From positions 1 to 64,000 of the forward strand of contig JBFLYO010000019.1 in assembly GCA_040756745.1 (NCBI GenBank): DNA of 64,000 nt. Direction: 5' to 3'. Both the position numbers and the translations under genes were made by a program. The stretch comes from JBFLYO01 sp040756745 (GTDB lineage Bacteria; Bacteroidota; Ignavibacteria; UBA10030; UBA6906). The notes under the pieces were generated by a model that had not been told where the DNA came from, searched no databases, and saw only the letters and a program-made list of their open reading frames with translations. Below are positions 15,693-24,499 of this stretch, piece after piece; position 1 is the stretch's first letter, and each line of letters starts with the position of its first letter.

Positions 15693-16616
15693 ATGAAAAT
15701 CACCGTCATTGGCGCTGGTAACGTCGGTGCGACCACGGCACAGCGCATTGTAGATAAACAGCTCGCCAACGAGGTCGTCCTCGTCGATATCCTCGAGGGA
15801 ATTCCCCAGGGCAAGGCGCTGGACATCTATGAAGCAACGCCCGTCGAGAAGACCGATGTCCGCGTCGTCGGCTCTAACGGGTACGATGAGACTGCGGGTT
15901 CCGACATCGTGGTCATTACGGCGGGCATTGCGCGCAAGCCAGGCATGAGCCGCGACGACCTGATGAATACCAACAGCGGCATCGTGAAAAGCTGCACGGA
16001 AGCCGCCGTGGCCAAGTCGCCCGGTGCGATCCTCATTGTGGTGTCCAATCCGCTCGACGTGATGACCTACGTCGCGAAGAAGGTGAGCGGCTTCGAGCGG
16101 CACCGCGTGATCGGGATGGCAGGTGTGCTCGATGTCGCGCGGTTCCGGTCGTTCATCGCGATGGAGCTGAACGTCTCCGTGGAGGATGTACATGCCTTCG
16201 TGCTCGGCGGCCACGGGGATTCCATGGTTCCGCTTCCCAGGTATTCTACCGTCGCGGGGATACCGATCACCGAGCTCCTGAGCCAGGCCACCATCGACCG
16301 GCTGGTGAAACGGACGCGTGACGGCGGGATTGAGATCGTCAACTTCCTGAAGAGCGGCAGCGCGTACTATGCCCCATCGTCCTCCACCGTGGCGATGGTG
16401 GAATCGATCGTGAAGGACAAGAAGCGCATCCTCCCCTGCGCGGTATGGCTGCAGGGCGAGTACGGACTGCGCGACACGTTCGTCGGGGTACCGGTGAAGC
16501 TGGGGAAGAAGGGCATGGAGGAGATCATCCAGATCAAGCTGAATGCGGAGGAGCAGGCGGCGTTGAACAAATCCGCCGAAGACGTCAGAAGCTCGATCGC
16601 GAAAGTCAATCTCTGA
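15693..16616 (+). CDS. mdh: Malate dehydrogenase (NAD)
   Basis: A 307-residue cytosolic enzyme converting malate and oxaloacetate in the TCA cycle. The NAD-binding N-terminus is MKITVIGAGNVGATTA. The active-site loop has GIARKPGMSRDDLM (substrate Arg). VSNPLDVMTYVA and GMAGVLDVARFR follow, and the catalytic His is in VLGGHGDSMVPL. Arg in the ARKPGMSR loop and the overall form place it with LDH-like MDHs (type MDH III) of Bacteroidota and Chlorobiota. The start has a GGAGG upstream. The malic enzyme and PEP carboxykinase genes elsewhere in the window act on the same C4 pool. Confidence 0.96.
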   Translation: MKITVIGAGNVGATTAQRIVDKQLANEVVLVDILEGIPQGKALDIYEATPVEKTDVRVVGSNGYDETAGSDIVVITAGIARKPGMSRDDLMNTNSGIVKSCTEAAVAKSPGAILIVVSNPLDVMTYVAKKVSGFERHRVIGMAGVLDVARFRSFIAMELNVSVEDVHAFVLGGHGDSMVPLPRYSTVAGIPITELLSQATIDRLVKRTRDGGIEIVNFLKSGSAYYAPSSSTVAMVESIVKDKKRILPCAVWLQGEYGLRDTFVGVPVKLGKKGMEEIIQIKLNAEEQAALNKSAEDVRSSIAKVNL

Positions 16617-16619
16617 GGA

Positions 16620-17357
16620 ATGTTCACTGTTCTTTGCAGGGCGAAGGCGCGTCCGTGCGCCTTCGCTCTTCTACTTTTGACCGCAGCGGCTGTACCGGGA
16701 TGCCGGGATCTTTCCGGCGTTCCCGTCGTGCCGTTCTCTCCTGCTCCTCCCCTCGTCTCGCTGGCTCCGGGAGATTCCCTGATGTTCTATTCCTGGCCTC
16801 TTGACAAATTCGGAAACCGCATCCTGTCCTCGCAGACGGGCGTCACTTGGCATGTCCTGGCGACCGGTGAGTCGTACGACGGCAAGGACGGGGTGACCAC
16901 GATCGTAGAGCTCGCCTCACCCGGGAGTCCCCCCACCCCGGTCGATACGCTTCGGTTCCGCTTCGGCGCCGATGGCGACATCGAGCAATATGGGTTTCTC
17001 GCGCGGGCGGCGCTGAGGAGGGACGGACAGTCCATCGCGCCGGGCTGGGACCGGATCGCGGCATTTTCGCTTGCGGCGAACGCCACATGGAGCGTCGGAG
17101 CGATTGACACGGCGGGGAACGACGTGGTACGCGGAGTGGTGAACGACGATCGCAGTTACTTCTCTGCGTCAATCAACGGCGTGGAAACCCTGGTACGTGG
17201 GTACAGCGTGAGTCTTTCAACGATCGACTTCGGGTACACCCTGACAATTGCCGATCCTCCGCGCACGGTGATGTTGCTCCGCGAGGAGAGTTCGCCGTCG
17301 CACGCCGGTTTTGTCCGCGTCCTCTGGTCAACCTCTCTCTCCGGCTGGTCTCCCTGA
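16620..17357 (+). CDS. Hypothetical lipoprotein
   Basis: A 245-residue protein with a signal peptide ending in a lipobox (TAAAVPGC, Cys28), so it is probably lipid-anchored in the cell envelope. The mature part is beta-rich (DSLMFYSWPLDKFGN, VDTLRFRFGADGDIEQYG). No catalytic motif or known family was recognised. It starts three bases after the mdh stop, so it is probably co-transcribed, although the functional link is unclear. Confidence 0.65.
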   Translation: MFTVLCRAKARPCAFALLLLTAAAVPGCRDLSGVPVVPFSPAPPLVSLAPGDSLMFYSWPLDKFGNRILSSQTGVTWHVLATGESYDGKDGVTTIVELASPGSPPTPVDTLRFRFGADGDIEQYGFLARAALRRDGQSIAPGWDRIAAFSLAANATWSVGAIDTAGNDVVRGVVNDDRSYFSASINGVETLVRGYSVSLSTIDFGYTLTIADPPRTVMLLREESSPSHAGFVRVLWSTSLSGWSP

Positions 17358-17365
17358 GGACGGCC

Positions 17366-17803
17366 TTATTTGTTCAGGTCAAGCCAGAGGCGGACCTCGG
17401 TTCCCTTCCTGCCGAACTCGAATTCCACCTTGTCCATCAGGGTGCGCATCAGAAAAATCCCCCTGCCGCTCTCCCGCAGCACATTCTCTTTGGCCAGAGG
17501 ATTTCCCACCTTCTCGGGCTTGAATCCCTTCCCCTGATCGTCCACCATGATCAGGATCCACCCGGGAAGGATCTCGCAACAGATGCGTACGCTCCTGGCG
17601 GGGTTCGCGTTGTTCCCGTGAATGATCGCGTTGTTGACCGCCTCCGTGAGGGAGACCATGAGCTTGTGAAACTGGATCTCGTCCATCCGGACCGACTTCG
17701 CGACCTTCTTGAGAAATCCCTCCACCCGCGTCACGTTCCGGGGATTGCTCCTCATCGTCATGCGGAAGATCGTCTGCTTTGGCACCGCCACTGCTCCCTT
17801 CAC
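17366..17803 (-). CDS. RsbW-like anti-sigma factor / serine-protein kinase
   Basis: A 145-residue GHKL-type ATPase. It has the N box EAVNNAIIHGNN, the G1 box DDQGKGF and the G2 box ESGRGIFLMRTLMD. This is the compact HATPase_c_2 form of RsbW/SpoIIAB, which phosphorylates an anti-sigma antagonist or holds a sigma factor. No antagonist or sigma factor lies next to it. The start is GTG 17803, overlapping the stop of the outer-membrane gene by four bases, so translation is coupled. It converges with the lipoprotein gene, eight bases apart. Confidence 0.85.
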   Translation of the reverse strand: MKGAVAVPKQTIFRMTMRSNPRNVTRVEGFLKKVAKSVRMDEIQFHKLMVSLTEAVNNAIIHGNNANPARSVRICCEILPGWILIMVDDQGKGFKPEKVGNPLAKENVLRESGRGIFLMRTLMDKVEFEFGRKGTEVRLWLDLNK

Positions 17804-19731
17804 AAAGTGAGACTCACGCTCATGGTCATGGTCGAGAGCGGCTTGATGCTCCCGTCGGGTTGCCGGCGCCGTTCGTACCAGCCCTGAAACTGGATCCGGC
17901 TGTGGGTGCCCGGCTTCCAGACCAGCGTACTGGTGGGGCCGAAGCTGCTCAGGAACGAATCGAGCAACCTGTCGCCGTTGACGAAAATATAGCGGGACTG
18001 TCCGAAATACCGGAGGCCGACGGCGGCATACATCCGGTCCCCCGGTCTCACCCGCACCTGCAGCGCATACGTCTGCTCAACGGCTGCGTTCTCCGTTAAT
18101 TCCTTGAAGTCGCTCCATTTCAGCTGCCCGCGCTCGTACACCCGCCAATATGCATAAAAATCTACGCCCAGACGGTGCGTCAGATCAACCGATGTGGAAT
18201 CGATCCAGCCGAACTGACGATAGGAAAAACTCTTGACGGATGCCAATTGCTGCTCGAAATCATAGACGGTATAATTGGCGAGGACCTCAAAAGCGTTCAA
18301 GCTGGCAATCCAGGCGACCGGACGGAAGATCGTGCGCGGAGAGAGACGGAGCACCCGGTTGATGCTGTTGTTTGCGCTTCGTTCCTTCAGCAGATAGACC
18401 GTATGGCTGAGGGTGCCGTCGAGGACGATGCCGAGATCGAGTACCGGGCTCAGCCGGTGAGAAGTCGCGAGCGTGACCGCGAAAAGGAGTTCGTCCCGGT
18501 CCTCCACATTTAAATCGCTGGGGGTATCGTACCTGAGGATGCCTGCGGAGCCGGAGAGCGAGAGGTTGTCGGACAGCGAGAGCGGCACGTTGACCGCGCC
18601 GTTGAGCACCGTTCTGCGCGAGGCATTGTCTTTGAGTTGTTCCTGTTTCATCCTTTCGGCGAAGCGAAGATCGATTGCCGGCGTTGATACTCCCGGGCGA
18701 CGGGCCGTATGCGATTCGGTTCGCTCACTGTAATACAGACGCAGCCAGCCTCCGGCACGACCGTCAGCGCTGCGATAGGACGCCTGCACGTAGCTGTCGA
18801 GCCGGAGTTCGTCGATGTGTGTATCGAACTGAACCTCCCGCGGGGCGACCGCATTCCAGTTGCGGAGTTCTTTTTCAAGTCCGCGGCCGTTGATCCCGAC
18901 AAAGAGCGAAGTGGTCAACGACGGGTCGAAGTCGTAGTCAAGCCTGTTGACGAAGGTGAACACCTGTTCCGTCCTGCTCTCGACGTTGCTGTCGGCCAGC
19001 GCATAGAACTCCCGCCGGCTCCTGGTGAATCCCGCCTCAAGGCTGTCCCGGGTGAACCGCGAGAATGCCTTCTCTATTCCGATACGCGCGAAATGCCCCT
19101 CGAGTTTCCTTGGGCTCACACGGTCTTCTCTGAACTGCGCACTGCCGGAAATCTGATATCCGTCCGCGTCCAGGCCCGGCACCCGTGCGCCGAGCATATA
19201 GGCGAGCCCCTGGTCGCGTATGCCTGCCTGCGAATCCCACCGGTACCCGGCGACGGGCGACAGGAGGAGCCAGGGCGCTGCAGCGTATTCTACCCCCCCG
19301 AGGAGAGCTGAAGTGGACGCGTTGTTAAGCCCTGTTCCCTTCTCGTCAGTGTAGATCATGGACGACCACTGGACGAGAGGTGTCAGCGTGAGGCTGACCG
19401 GTGCGCGAACGGACAGGGTAACGGTTTGTTGCGTGCTGTGAAGTCTGTCGCGTCCCCCTGGAGGCACCCCCTCGAGGCGGATGATGTTTGCGGCGTACTG
19501 CTGCAGGAGGCCGATGCGCAACGGTCCCGCGGTTGTATCAACGGCAGCCCGGCCAATCCAGTTGTAGGTATTCAGGTTCCTGTCGAAGAGGATGGAGCCG
19601 GTGTTTATGCGCTGCACCGAATCTCCGGGAGCGCTCTCCGGCGCTCGACCGATTTCCTGAGCGATGGCGGCGGAGCCCGCGCAAAATGCAAAGCACAGCG
19701 TGCGGGCGACAGTATGCTGACGGCAGCGCAT
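17800..19731 (-). CDS. Probable outer-membrane beta-barrel protein
   Basis: A 643-residue protein with a signal peptide (LCFAFCAGSAAIAQ). Long alternating amphipathic strands run to the C-terminus, which ends MTMSVSLTL, a typical last strand with a hydrophobic final residue. Repeated patterns such as SVRAPVSLTLTPLVQW and ALQVRVRPGDRMYAAVGLRYFG suggest a barrel of many strands. No plug or TonB box was seen, so it is not an obvious TonB receptor. It starts eight bases after the RNase gene and overlaps the RsbW-like gene. Confidence 0.7.
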   Translation of the reverse strand: MRCRQHTVARTLCFAFCAGSAAIAQEIGRAPESAPGDSVQRINTGSILFDRNLNTYNWIGRAAVDTTAGPLRIGLLQQYAANIIRLEGVPPGGRDRLHSTQQTVTLSVRAPVSLTLTPLVQWSSMIYTDEKGTGLNNASTSALLGGVEYAAAPWLLLSPVAGYRWDSQAGIRDQGLAYMLGARVPGLDADGYQISGSAQFREDRVSPRKLEGHFARIGIEKAFSRFTRDSLEAGFTRSRREFYALADSNVESRTEQVFTFVNRLDYDFDPSLTTSLFVGINGRGLEKELRNWNAVAPREVQFDTHIDELRLDSYVQASYRSADGRAGGWLRLYYSERTESHTARRPGVSTPAIDLRFAERMKQEQLKDNASRRTVLNGAVNVPLSLSDNLSLSGSAGILRYDTPSDLNVEDRDELLFAVTLATSHRLSPVLDLGIVLDGTLSHTVYLLKERSANNSINRVLRLSPRTIFRPVAWIASLNAFEVLANYTVYDFEQQLASVKSFSYRQFGWIDSTSVDLTHRLGVDFYAYWRVYERGQLKWSDFKELTENAAVEQTYALQVRVRPGDRMYAAVGLRYFGQSRYIFVNGDRLLDSFLSSFGPTSTLVWKPGTHSRIQFQGWYERRRQPDGSIKPLSTMTMSVSLTL

Positions 19732-19739
19732 GGGCCGCG

Positions 19740-21149
19740 TCAGGCCAACGGCGCCGTGTCGCCGCGGGATGGGATGCTCACGGCGCCCAAACCCTGCTCA
19801 CGCAACCCGGCGCCAAGCTTCTCTGCCTGGTCCGGATCGCCGTGCACGAGGAAAGTCCGCTTCATGGTACGCGGAGGGAACTTCCCGATGTAGGCAAGTA
19901 GCTCGTTCTTGTCGGCGTGGCCGCTGAACGAATTGAGCACCACCACCTTCGCCTTCAGTTGGTGCGGCTCACCGAAGATGTTTACGACCGGCTCGCGCAT
20001 CACGAGCTTCTTCCCGAGCGTATTCTCCGCCTGGTATCCCACAATCAGCACCATCGCGCGGGGATCACCGACGTTGTTGGCCAGATGATGGACGATCCGC
20101 CCGGCCTCGCACATTCCCGATGCGGCGATGATGATGCAGGGCCCCTCCACGTCATTCAACTGTTTCGATTCCTCCACGTCGCGGACATAGGTAAGCCGTT
20201 CGAAGCCGAAAGGGTCGTTATGGTGGGGAGATGTCATGATCGCGAGCGTCTGCTCGTCGAAACACTCCGGGTGGCGGCGGAAGACCTCGGTGACGTTGAC
20301 GGACAGGGGGCTGTCCACGAAGACGGGGATGTGATCGATTTTCCCTTCGACGCTCAATGTGTGGAGGACGTACACGATCTCCTGTGTTCGCCCCACGGAA
20401 AAGGCGGGGATGATGATTTTCCCTTTCTGTTCGGTCATATGGAGGATCGGGCCAAGGAGCTGGTCCTTCATCTCCGCCACCGGGGCGTGGAAGCGGCCGC
20501 CGTACGTGGACTCGCTGATCAGGTAGTCTGCGCCCTCGCTCCCGATGAACACGGGGTCACGGAGAATCGGCAGGTTCGGCCTTCCGAGATCGCCTGTGAA
20601 CGCGAGTCGGACGGTCCGCCCTCCTTCGCGAAGGGTGAGGGCAAGCGACGCGGAGCCGAGAATATGTCCAGCATCTTCGAACCTGCACTCAAGCCCCTCC
20701 AGAACCTGGAACGTCCGGCTGTACGGGACACCCTGCAGCAGCGGCAGCGTCGCGGCGGCGTCCTCCTCCGTATACAGCGGCTCGATGCGGGGCTGTCCCC
20801 GCCGGCGGTGTTTCTTATTGACAAACTCGGCGTCTTTCTCCTGAATGAATGCGCTGTCGCGCAACATCACCTCGCAGAGACTTTTCGTCGCGTCGGTACA
20901 ATAGATCGAGCCCCGGAACCCCTGGTGTACCAGCGTCGGAAGGTTTCCGCTGTGGTCGATATGTGCATGCGATAGGAGAACCGCGTCGATGCCTGCCGGG
21001 TCGAAGGGGAAACGGCTGTTGCGCTCCCGTGACTCCTCGCGCCTGCCGTGGAAGATGCCGCAGTCAAGCAGGACAGTGCGCCCCCCCACGGTGAGCATGT
21101 GCATCGAGCCGGTCACCGTGCGGGCGGCGCCCTGGAATTGAAGATGCAT
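19740..21149 (-). CDS. Metallo-beta-lactamase/beta-CASP family RNase (CPSF-like)
   Basis: A 469-residue RNA-processing nuclease. The MBL part has SHAHIDHSGNL (HxHxDH, two zinc ions), EDAGHILGSAS and TGDLG. The beta-CASP and RMMBL parts have ESTYGGR, IIIPAFSVGRTQE, ASGMCEAGRI, SFSGHADKNEL and FLVHGD. This is the YSH1/KHSRP-like exonuclease group common in Bacteroidota. It is expected to be cytosolic and to act on RNA ends. It is not an antibiotic-resistance lactamase. Confidence 0.92.
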   Translation of the reverse strand: MHLQFQGAARTVTGSMHMLTVGGRTVLLDCGIFHGRREESRERNSRFPFDPAGIDAVLLSHAHIDHSGNLPTLVHQGFRGSIYCTDATKSLCEVMLRDSAFIQEKDAEFVNKKHRRRGQPRIEPLYTEEDAAATLPLLQGVPYSRTFQVLEGLECRFEDAGHILGSASLALTLREGGRTVRLAFTGDLGRPNLPILRDPVFIGSEGADYLISESTYGGRFHAPVAEMKDQLLGPILHMTEQKGKIIIPAFSVGRTQEIVYVLHTLSVEGKIDHIPVFVDSPLSVNVTEVFRRHPECFDEQTLAIMTSPHHNDPFGFERLTYVRDVEESKQLNDVEGPCIIIAASGMCEAGRIVHHLANNVGDPRAMVLIVGYQAENTLGKKLVMREPVVNIFGEPHQLKAKVVVLNSFSGHADKNELLAYIGKFPPRTMKRTFLVHGDPDQAEKLGAGLREQGLGAVSIPSRGDTAPLA

Positions 21150-21188
21150 GAAACCAGTGTAGCGATTTGAGGGGGAAAAATCAACGAA

Positions 21189-21692
21189 TCAGCGAAGGAG
21201 GAGGACGTAGAGTATGCTGCGGATGGTGCCGTCTCGTCCACAACGAACCATGAATTTCAAGCTGTCCTTTGCCAAGGCGTACTCCTCGTAGGCTCTCGAC
21301 CCCTGCCGGACAACAAATACTTCGGCGATCACAACACCCTCTTCATCCCGTGAGACAAAGAGAATGCCGCGGGGGCGATCACCCGTGCCGTGATGTGGCA
21401 TCCACGGTGCTGGGAACGTGCGGAGCGGCCGGAGGACATCGGCCTTGTACACCGAGATCTCGTCACCCTCCCGTACGGGACGGTCAAAGGGGAACCTGTC
21501 GATGGTGTACAGACTGTCGACGACGACTACGTCGGTGCTGGCCACGGCACTCATTTCGACCCCAAGAAACTGCGCGGTGGCGGGATGATGCAGGATCTGA
21601 TCGATGATGCGTGCGTACATCGCAGCCGGCGTGGAGTCGACCTGCATGCACGGGATTGCAGAAGCGAGCGTGAGGAGGGTGAGGATCGACAT
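21189..21692 (-). CDS. Hypothetical exported protein
   Basis: A 167-residue protein with a short hydrophobic N-terminus (MSILTLLTLASAIPCMQ) that could be a signal peptide. The mature part is mixed alpha/beta (VVVVDSLYTIDRFPFDRPV, GILFVSRDEEGVVIAEVFVV). No known family was recognised. It lies 39 bases upstream of the MBL RNase on the same strand. Confidence 0.6.
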   Translation of the reverse strand: MSILTLLTLASAIPCMQVDSTPAAMYARIIDQILHHPATAQFLGVEMSAVASTDVVVVDSLYTIDRFPFDRPVREGDEISVYKADVLRPLRTFPAPWMPHHGTGDRPRGILFVSRDEEGVVIAEVFVVRQGSRAYEEYALAKDSLKFMVRCGRDGTIRSILYVLLLR

Positions 21693-21716
21693 CGGGCTCG
21701 ACAGGCGGCTTGACCG

Positions 21717-22091
21717 TTATCCCAGAAATCCGTCCGACTTGAACCTGCGGTATCCCTCACGGGTCAGACGGCGGAGCTCGGCAAAGAGCGCCCTTTCAAC
21801 CGTGGTGAAATTGAAACAGGACTTCCCCTGCATATGCTTTCTTAGTGCAGGCGAGGCGTTCCGCAGAAGCTCAGGATAGGCATAGACAGGCATCAGGTGG
21901 AAGCTGACGTACGACTTGCCGATCCTCGCGGCACCAAAGAATGCCGGTTTCTTGTTCTTCGGCCAGATGTAGTGCGTGTTGAGGTAATACAGAGCTTTCG
22001 TGTCTGCAACGACGACCATTCTGCCAGCATAGGGGCGGAGAATGTCCCGGAGCTTCACGAATACTTCATTGAACCCGGCCCTGGTCTTCAT
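21717..22091 (-). CDS. Conserved hypothetical protein (DUF1801-like)
   Basis: A 124-residue soluble protein with YYLNTHYIWPKNKKPAFFGAA and SYVSFHLMPVYAYPELL. I remember this pattern from small Bacteroidota proteins related to DUF1801/YdhG. The ATG at 22091 is preferred over 22109 because GAGGTGA stands just upstream. Function unknown. Confidence 0.65.
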   Translation of the reverse strand: MKTRAGFNEVFVKLRDILRPYAGRMVVVADTKALYYLNTHYIWPKNKKPAFFGAARIGKSYVSFHLMPVYAYPELLRNASPALRKHMQGKSCFNFTTVERALFAELRRLTREGYRRFKSDGFLG

Positions 22092-22124
22092 CGAATCACC
22101 TCGTCGCATCTACTTCATCCTTGA

Positions 22125-22583
22125 TTATCCCTGCCACCGCTGAAGTTCGATGATGTTCCCTTCGGGATCGGCGACGTAGCACCAGGTGACCTCGGCTCCC
22201 GTGGCAACCCTCAGGGTGACGATGTCGCCGACGGCCCCTCCGCCTGCGGCGAGGACCTCCTGGCGCGCGAGCACCACATCCTCGACTGCAAAGGCAATAT
22301 GGCCGAACCCGGGACGATTGAGCGCTGAAGCAGATGCATCCTGCAGCCGGTCGTAGGTAAAGATTTCAAGCGTCGGTCCAGAATCCCCCCAGCCGGGCAT
22401 GCGGAGATGCGTCCCGCGCAGAGCTGCCCCCTCAATCCCGGTCCCACGCTCAAGTTCTCTGCCGCTGAAGTTTCGCTCGGGAGGAACCGGAACGCATCCA
22501 AACACACTCTGATAGAACTGCGCCAGCGCGCGCCAGTCGCGCGCAATGAGGTTGGTATGAACGTACCGTGCTGAAGGGATCAT
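22125..22583 (-). CDS. VOC-family protein (glyoxalase/bleomycin-resistance fold)
   Basis: A 152-residue protein with two beta-alpha-beta-beta-beta repeats. The first starts HTNLIARDWRALAQFYQSVFG and the second GHIAFAVEDVVLARQEVL, ending VADPEGNIIELQRW. Metal ligands are suggested by His9 (VHTNL), Glu (TLEIF), His (GHIAF) and Glu (IIELQ). The substrate cannot be told from sequence. It sits in a run of small accessory enzymes. Confidence 0.85.
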   Translation of the reverse strand: MIPSARYVHTNLIARDWRALAQFYQSVFGCVPVPPERNFSGRELERGTGIEGAALRGTHLRMPGWGDSGPTLEIFTYDRLQDASASALNRPGFGHIAFAVEDVVLARQEVLAAGGGAVGDIVTLRVATGAEVTWCYVADPEGNIIELQRWQG

Positions 22584-22601
22584 GTGAAGTGCGGTGCGCC
22601 G

Positions 22602-22913
22602 CTATTTCAACCCTTTCGCAGATACCTCGTAGTGCTGGACGTTGGGTTCGAACTCCAGCAGGAACTTCTGATCCTCAGGGTAGTACTTCGCCTTTGCTAT
22701 GTCCTCGCCGGCGAAACTCTTAATCGCCTCGATGGAGTCCCAGAATGACAGGCAGAGAAAATGCGCCTCGGCGCCATCCAGCCGATGCAGGATGTACACT
22801 CCCCGGTTCCCCGGGCTTGTTTCATAATCCGGGATTGCGCGCCGTTTCAAGAACTCCAGGTACTCCAACGCTGCATCATTGCTTGTCCTGCCGTGCCAGA
22901 TTCTGGCGATCAT
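22602..22913 (-). CDS. Antibiotic biosynthesis monooxygenase-like (ABM) protein
   Basis: A 103-residue dimeric ferredoxin-like fold protein. It begins MIARIWHGRT and contains GVYILHRLDGAEAHFLCLSFWDS and YYPEDQKFLLEFEP, as in the ABM/heme-degrading YdhR group. The start is supported by GGGAGGAAATC before the ATG. It is the first gene after a predicted promoter, with the VOC gene 18 bases downstream. Confidence 0.82.
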   Translation of the reverse strand: MIARIWHGRTSNDAALEYLEFLKRRAIPDYETSPGNRGVYILHRLDGAEAHFLCLSFWDSIEAIKSFAGEDIAKAKYYPEDQKFLLEFEPNVQHYEVSAKGLK

Positions 22914-22957
22914 GATTTCCTCCCGCGATTCGAAATCACACCCTGCCTGTATCGGGG

Positions 22958-22986
22958 AAAGTACGGTTCATCAGAGACATTCGCAA
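22958..22986 (-). promoter_or_regulatory. Putative promoter of the ABM-VOC unit
   Basis: Minus strand: TTGCGA (22981-22986), 17 bases, TACTTT (22958-22963), about 45 bases before the ABM start. Confidence 0.5.
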
Positions 22987-23026
22987 AGAAAATCTGTGCG
23001 GTTGGCTCTCTCTCACCACATTGCAG

Positions 23027-23899
23027 TCAGCGACCTCCCATGTAACGCACGATGTGTTCCCGTTTCCGCAGTGCAACACCGATCCCTCCGAGAATCGCAA
23101 CGGTGGAGATTATCAGTCGAAGGGAGACCTCTTCGCCGAGGACCGGCAGTGCGCCGAACGCGGCGAACACCGGAGTTGCGAGCTGGACCAGTGCTGCACG
23201 TGTTGCCGATAACCCGCGCAGCGCGGCGTACCAGAGCACATAGCCAAGGCCCGAGGTGATCGCGCCGGAGATCGCCGCAAGGAGAAGGCCGCGGGGAGTG
23301 GCGTGCAGCCATGGCAGCGCAACGAGGGATAACACAGCAGCGAAAGGGAGAGCGCGAAAAAAATTGTCCACGGTTGCAGCAATGGGGTCCGTCGTGCCAC
23401 GGCCGCGAAGCGAGTAGAACCCCCACGTAACGCCGGCAATTGCCATCAGCGTCGACCCTCCCGGTGACGGTGCAGTCAATCCCGGCGACACCAGGTATAC
23501 CAGTCCGCCGGCTGCAAGCATCATCCCTCCCCACTGCAAAGCATGCGGGCGTTCCCCTGAGAGCAGTCCTGCGAGAATCATTGTTCCCTGAACCGCCCCG
23601 AAAAGAATCAATGCGCCGGTACCAACGCTCAGCGTGACGTACGCAAAGGAAAACGCCGCCGCATACGCAAAGAGCAGCAATGGTGACAGCCAATTCCCCC
23701 TGTTCCACGACGGCCGACGCCTTCCCATGAAGACTGCGACGAGCCAGAGCATGGCCGCCCCTGTTGCGAGCCGCACTGCCGAAAAACCGGCGGGGTCGAT
23801 GGCAAAATCCCTGAGCGCCATGCGGCAAAGCAGAGAGTTCGCCGCAAAAGCTACCAGGGCCAGGGCCGTCAGGATGGTCGTCCGGATCGGGATGCTCAC
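23027..23899 (-). CDS. EamA/DMT-family transporter
   Basis: A 290-residue membrane protein with ten predicted helices in two EamA repeats. The first spans FAANSLLCRMALRDF to GGMMLAAGGLVYLV; the second runs from LMAIAGVTWGFYSLRGR to VAILGGIGVAL, with PVFAAFGALPVLGEEVS as the conserved ending. These export metabolites or amino acids across the inner membrane; the substrate is unknown. It overlaps the upstream lipoprotein gene by four bases. Confidence 0.9.
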   Translation of the reverse strand: MSIPIRTTILTALALVAFAANSLLCRMALRDFAIDPAGFSAVRLATGAAMLWLVAVFMGRRRPSWNRGNWLSPLLLFAYAAAFSFAYVTLSVGTGALILFGAVQGTMILAGLLSGERPHALQWGGMMLAAGGLVYLVSPGLTAPSPGGSTLMAIAGVTWGFYSLRGRGTTDPIAATVDNFFRALPFAAVLSLVALPWLHATPRGLLLAAISGAITSGLGYVLWYAALRGLSATRAALVQLATPVFAAFGALPVLGEEVSLRLIISTVAILGGIGVALRKREHIVRYMGGR

Positions 23900-24345
23900 C
23901 GGCCGTGCGAGATGCGGAGCGTGGCCACATACGATGCAGGATCGATCGGGACGTCGAGCACGGGGTAGGGGAGGAGGCGGTGGAGCGTCAACGTTACCCC
24001 GTCAAGCCGTATCGAGCGCGGGTCAAGCGTGGTGTGGAGTGTGCAGTCGATTGCGGTGGCCCTCATCCTGCTGATCATGAACCTCGTCCCCGCATCGCCC
24101 GCCCAGATGCACAACGCTCCTGTCGGACAACGGGAATCCGATGTCACGCGGTCGAACGTGACCAGGAAATCTTCGGGCAGGATGCGAACGGATTGCCCCG
24201 GGCGCAGGTGTACGTCGGACGGCCCGCCGGTTATGACGTCGGTCAGAAGGTCCCGGTCGAGGCAGGAAGGGAAAGAGAAGAGGATAAGGATGAGGATAAG
24301 GGGGAGTAAGAGATTAAGATTAAGGAGTGAATGAATTCGGTTCAT
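23896..24345 (-). CDS. Hypothetical lipoprotein with repeat-derived signal peptide
   Basis: A 149-residue protein, MNRIHSLLNLNLLLPLILIL and onward, with lipobox FPSC (Cys28). The mature part has PGQSVRILPEDFLVTFDRV, SRCPTGALCIWAGDAG with a Cys pair, and a beta-rich end. The signal peptide's alternating Leu/Asn/Ile comes from GATTAA/GGATAA-type simple repeats on the plus strand at 24283-24330. It is translationally coupled to the EamA transporter. The mature part resembles small Bacteroidota lipoproteins seen with a SRCPxxxxCIWAG motif; function unknown. Confidence 0.7.
   Translation of the reverse strand: MNRIHSLLNLNLLLPLILILILFSFPSCLDRDLLTDVITGGPSDVHLRPGQSVRILPEDFLVTFDRVTSDSRCPTGALCIWAGDAGTRFMISRMRATAIDCTLHTTLDPRSIRLDGVTLTLHRLLPYPVLDVPIDPASYVATLRISHGR
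24283..24330. repeat. GATTAA/GGATAA simple repeat within a coding region
   Basis: The plus strand reads AGGATAAGGATGAGGATAAG, then GAGATTAAGATTAAGGAG. The pattern is like the intergenic repeats at 46424-46556 and 49264-49299. It encodes the hydrophobic core of the lipoprotein signal peptide. Confidence 0.7.
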
Positions 24346-24499
24346 GGCCAATCTCCTGCCAGCGGTCGCACTCCGGCGGATTGAGCGGGAGCGTAAGGTA
24401 ACACGTCCGGTGTCGGACACACACCAATGTACATGTTCGGGAGGACAGCGTCAACAGCGCCCGGGCGACCCCCAGAAGGATCAATGGAAGGTGTGTGCG

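Noticed and set aside
19740..21149. Beta-lactam resistance enzyme
   Set aside because: Beta-CASP and RMMBL motifs show an RNA-processing nuclease, not a lactamase.
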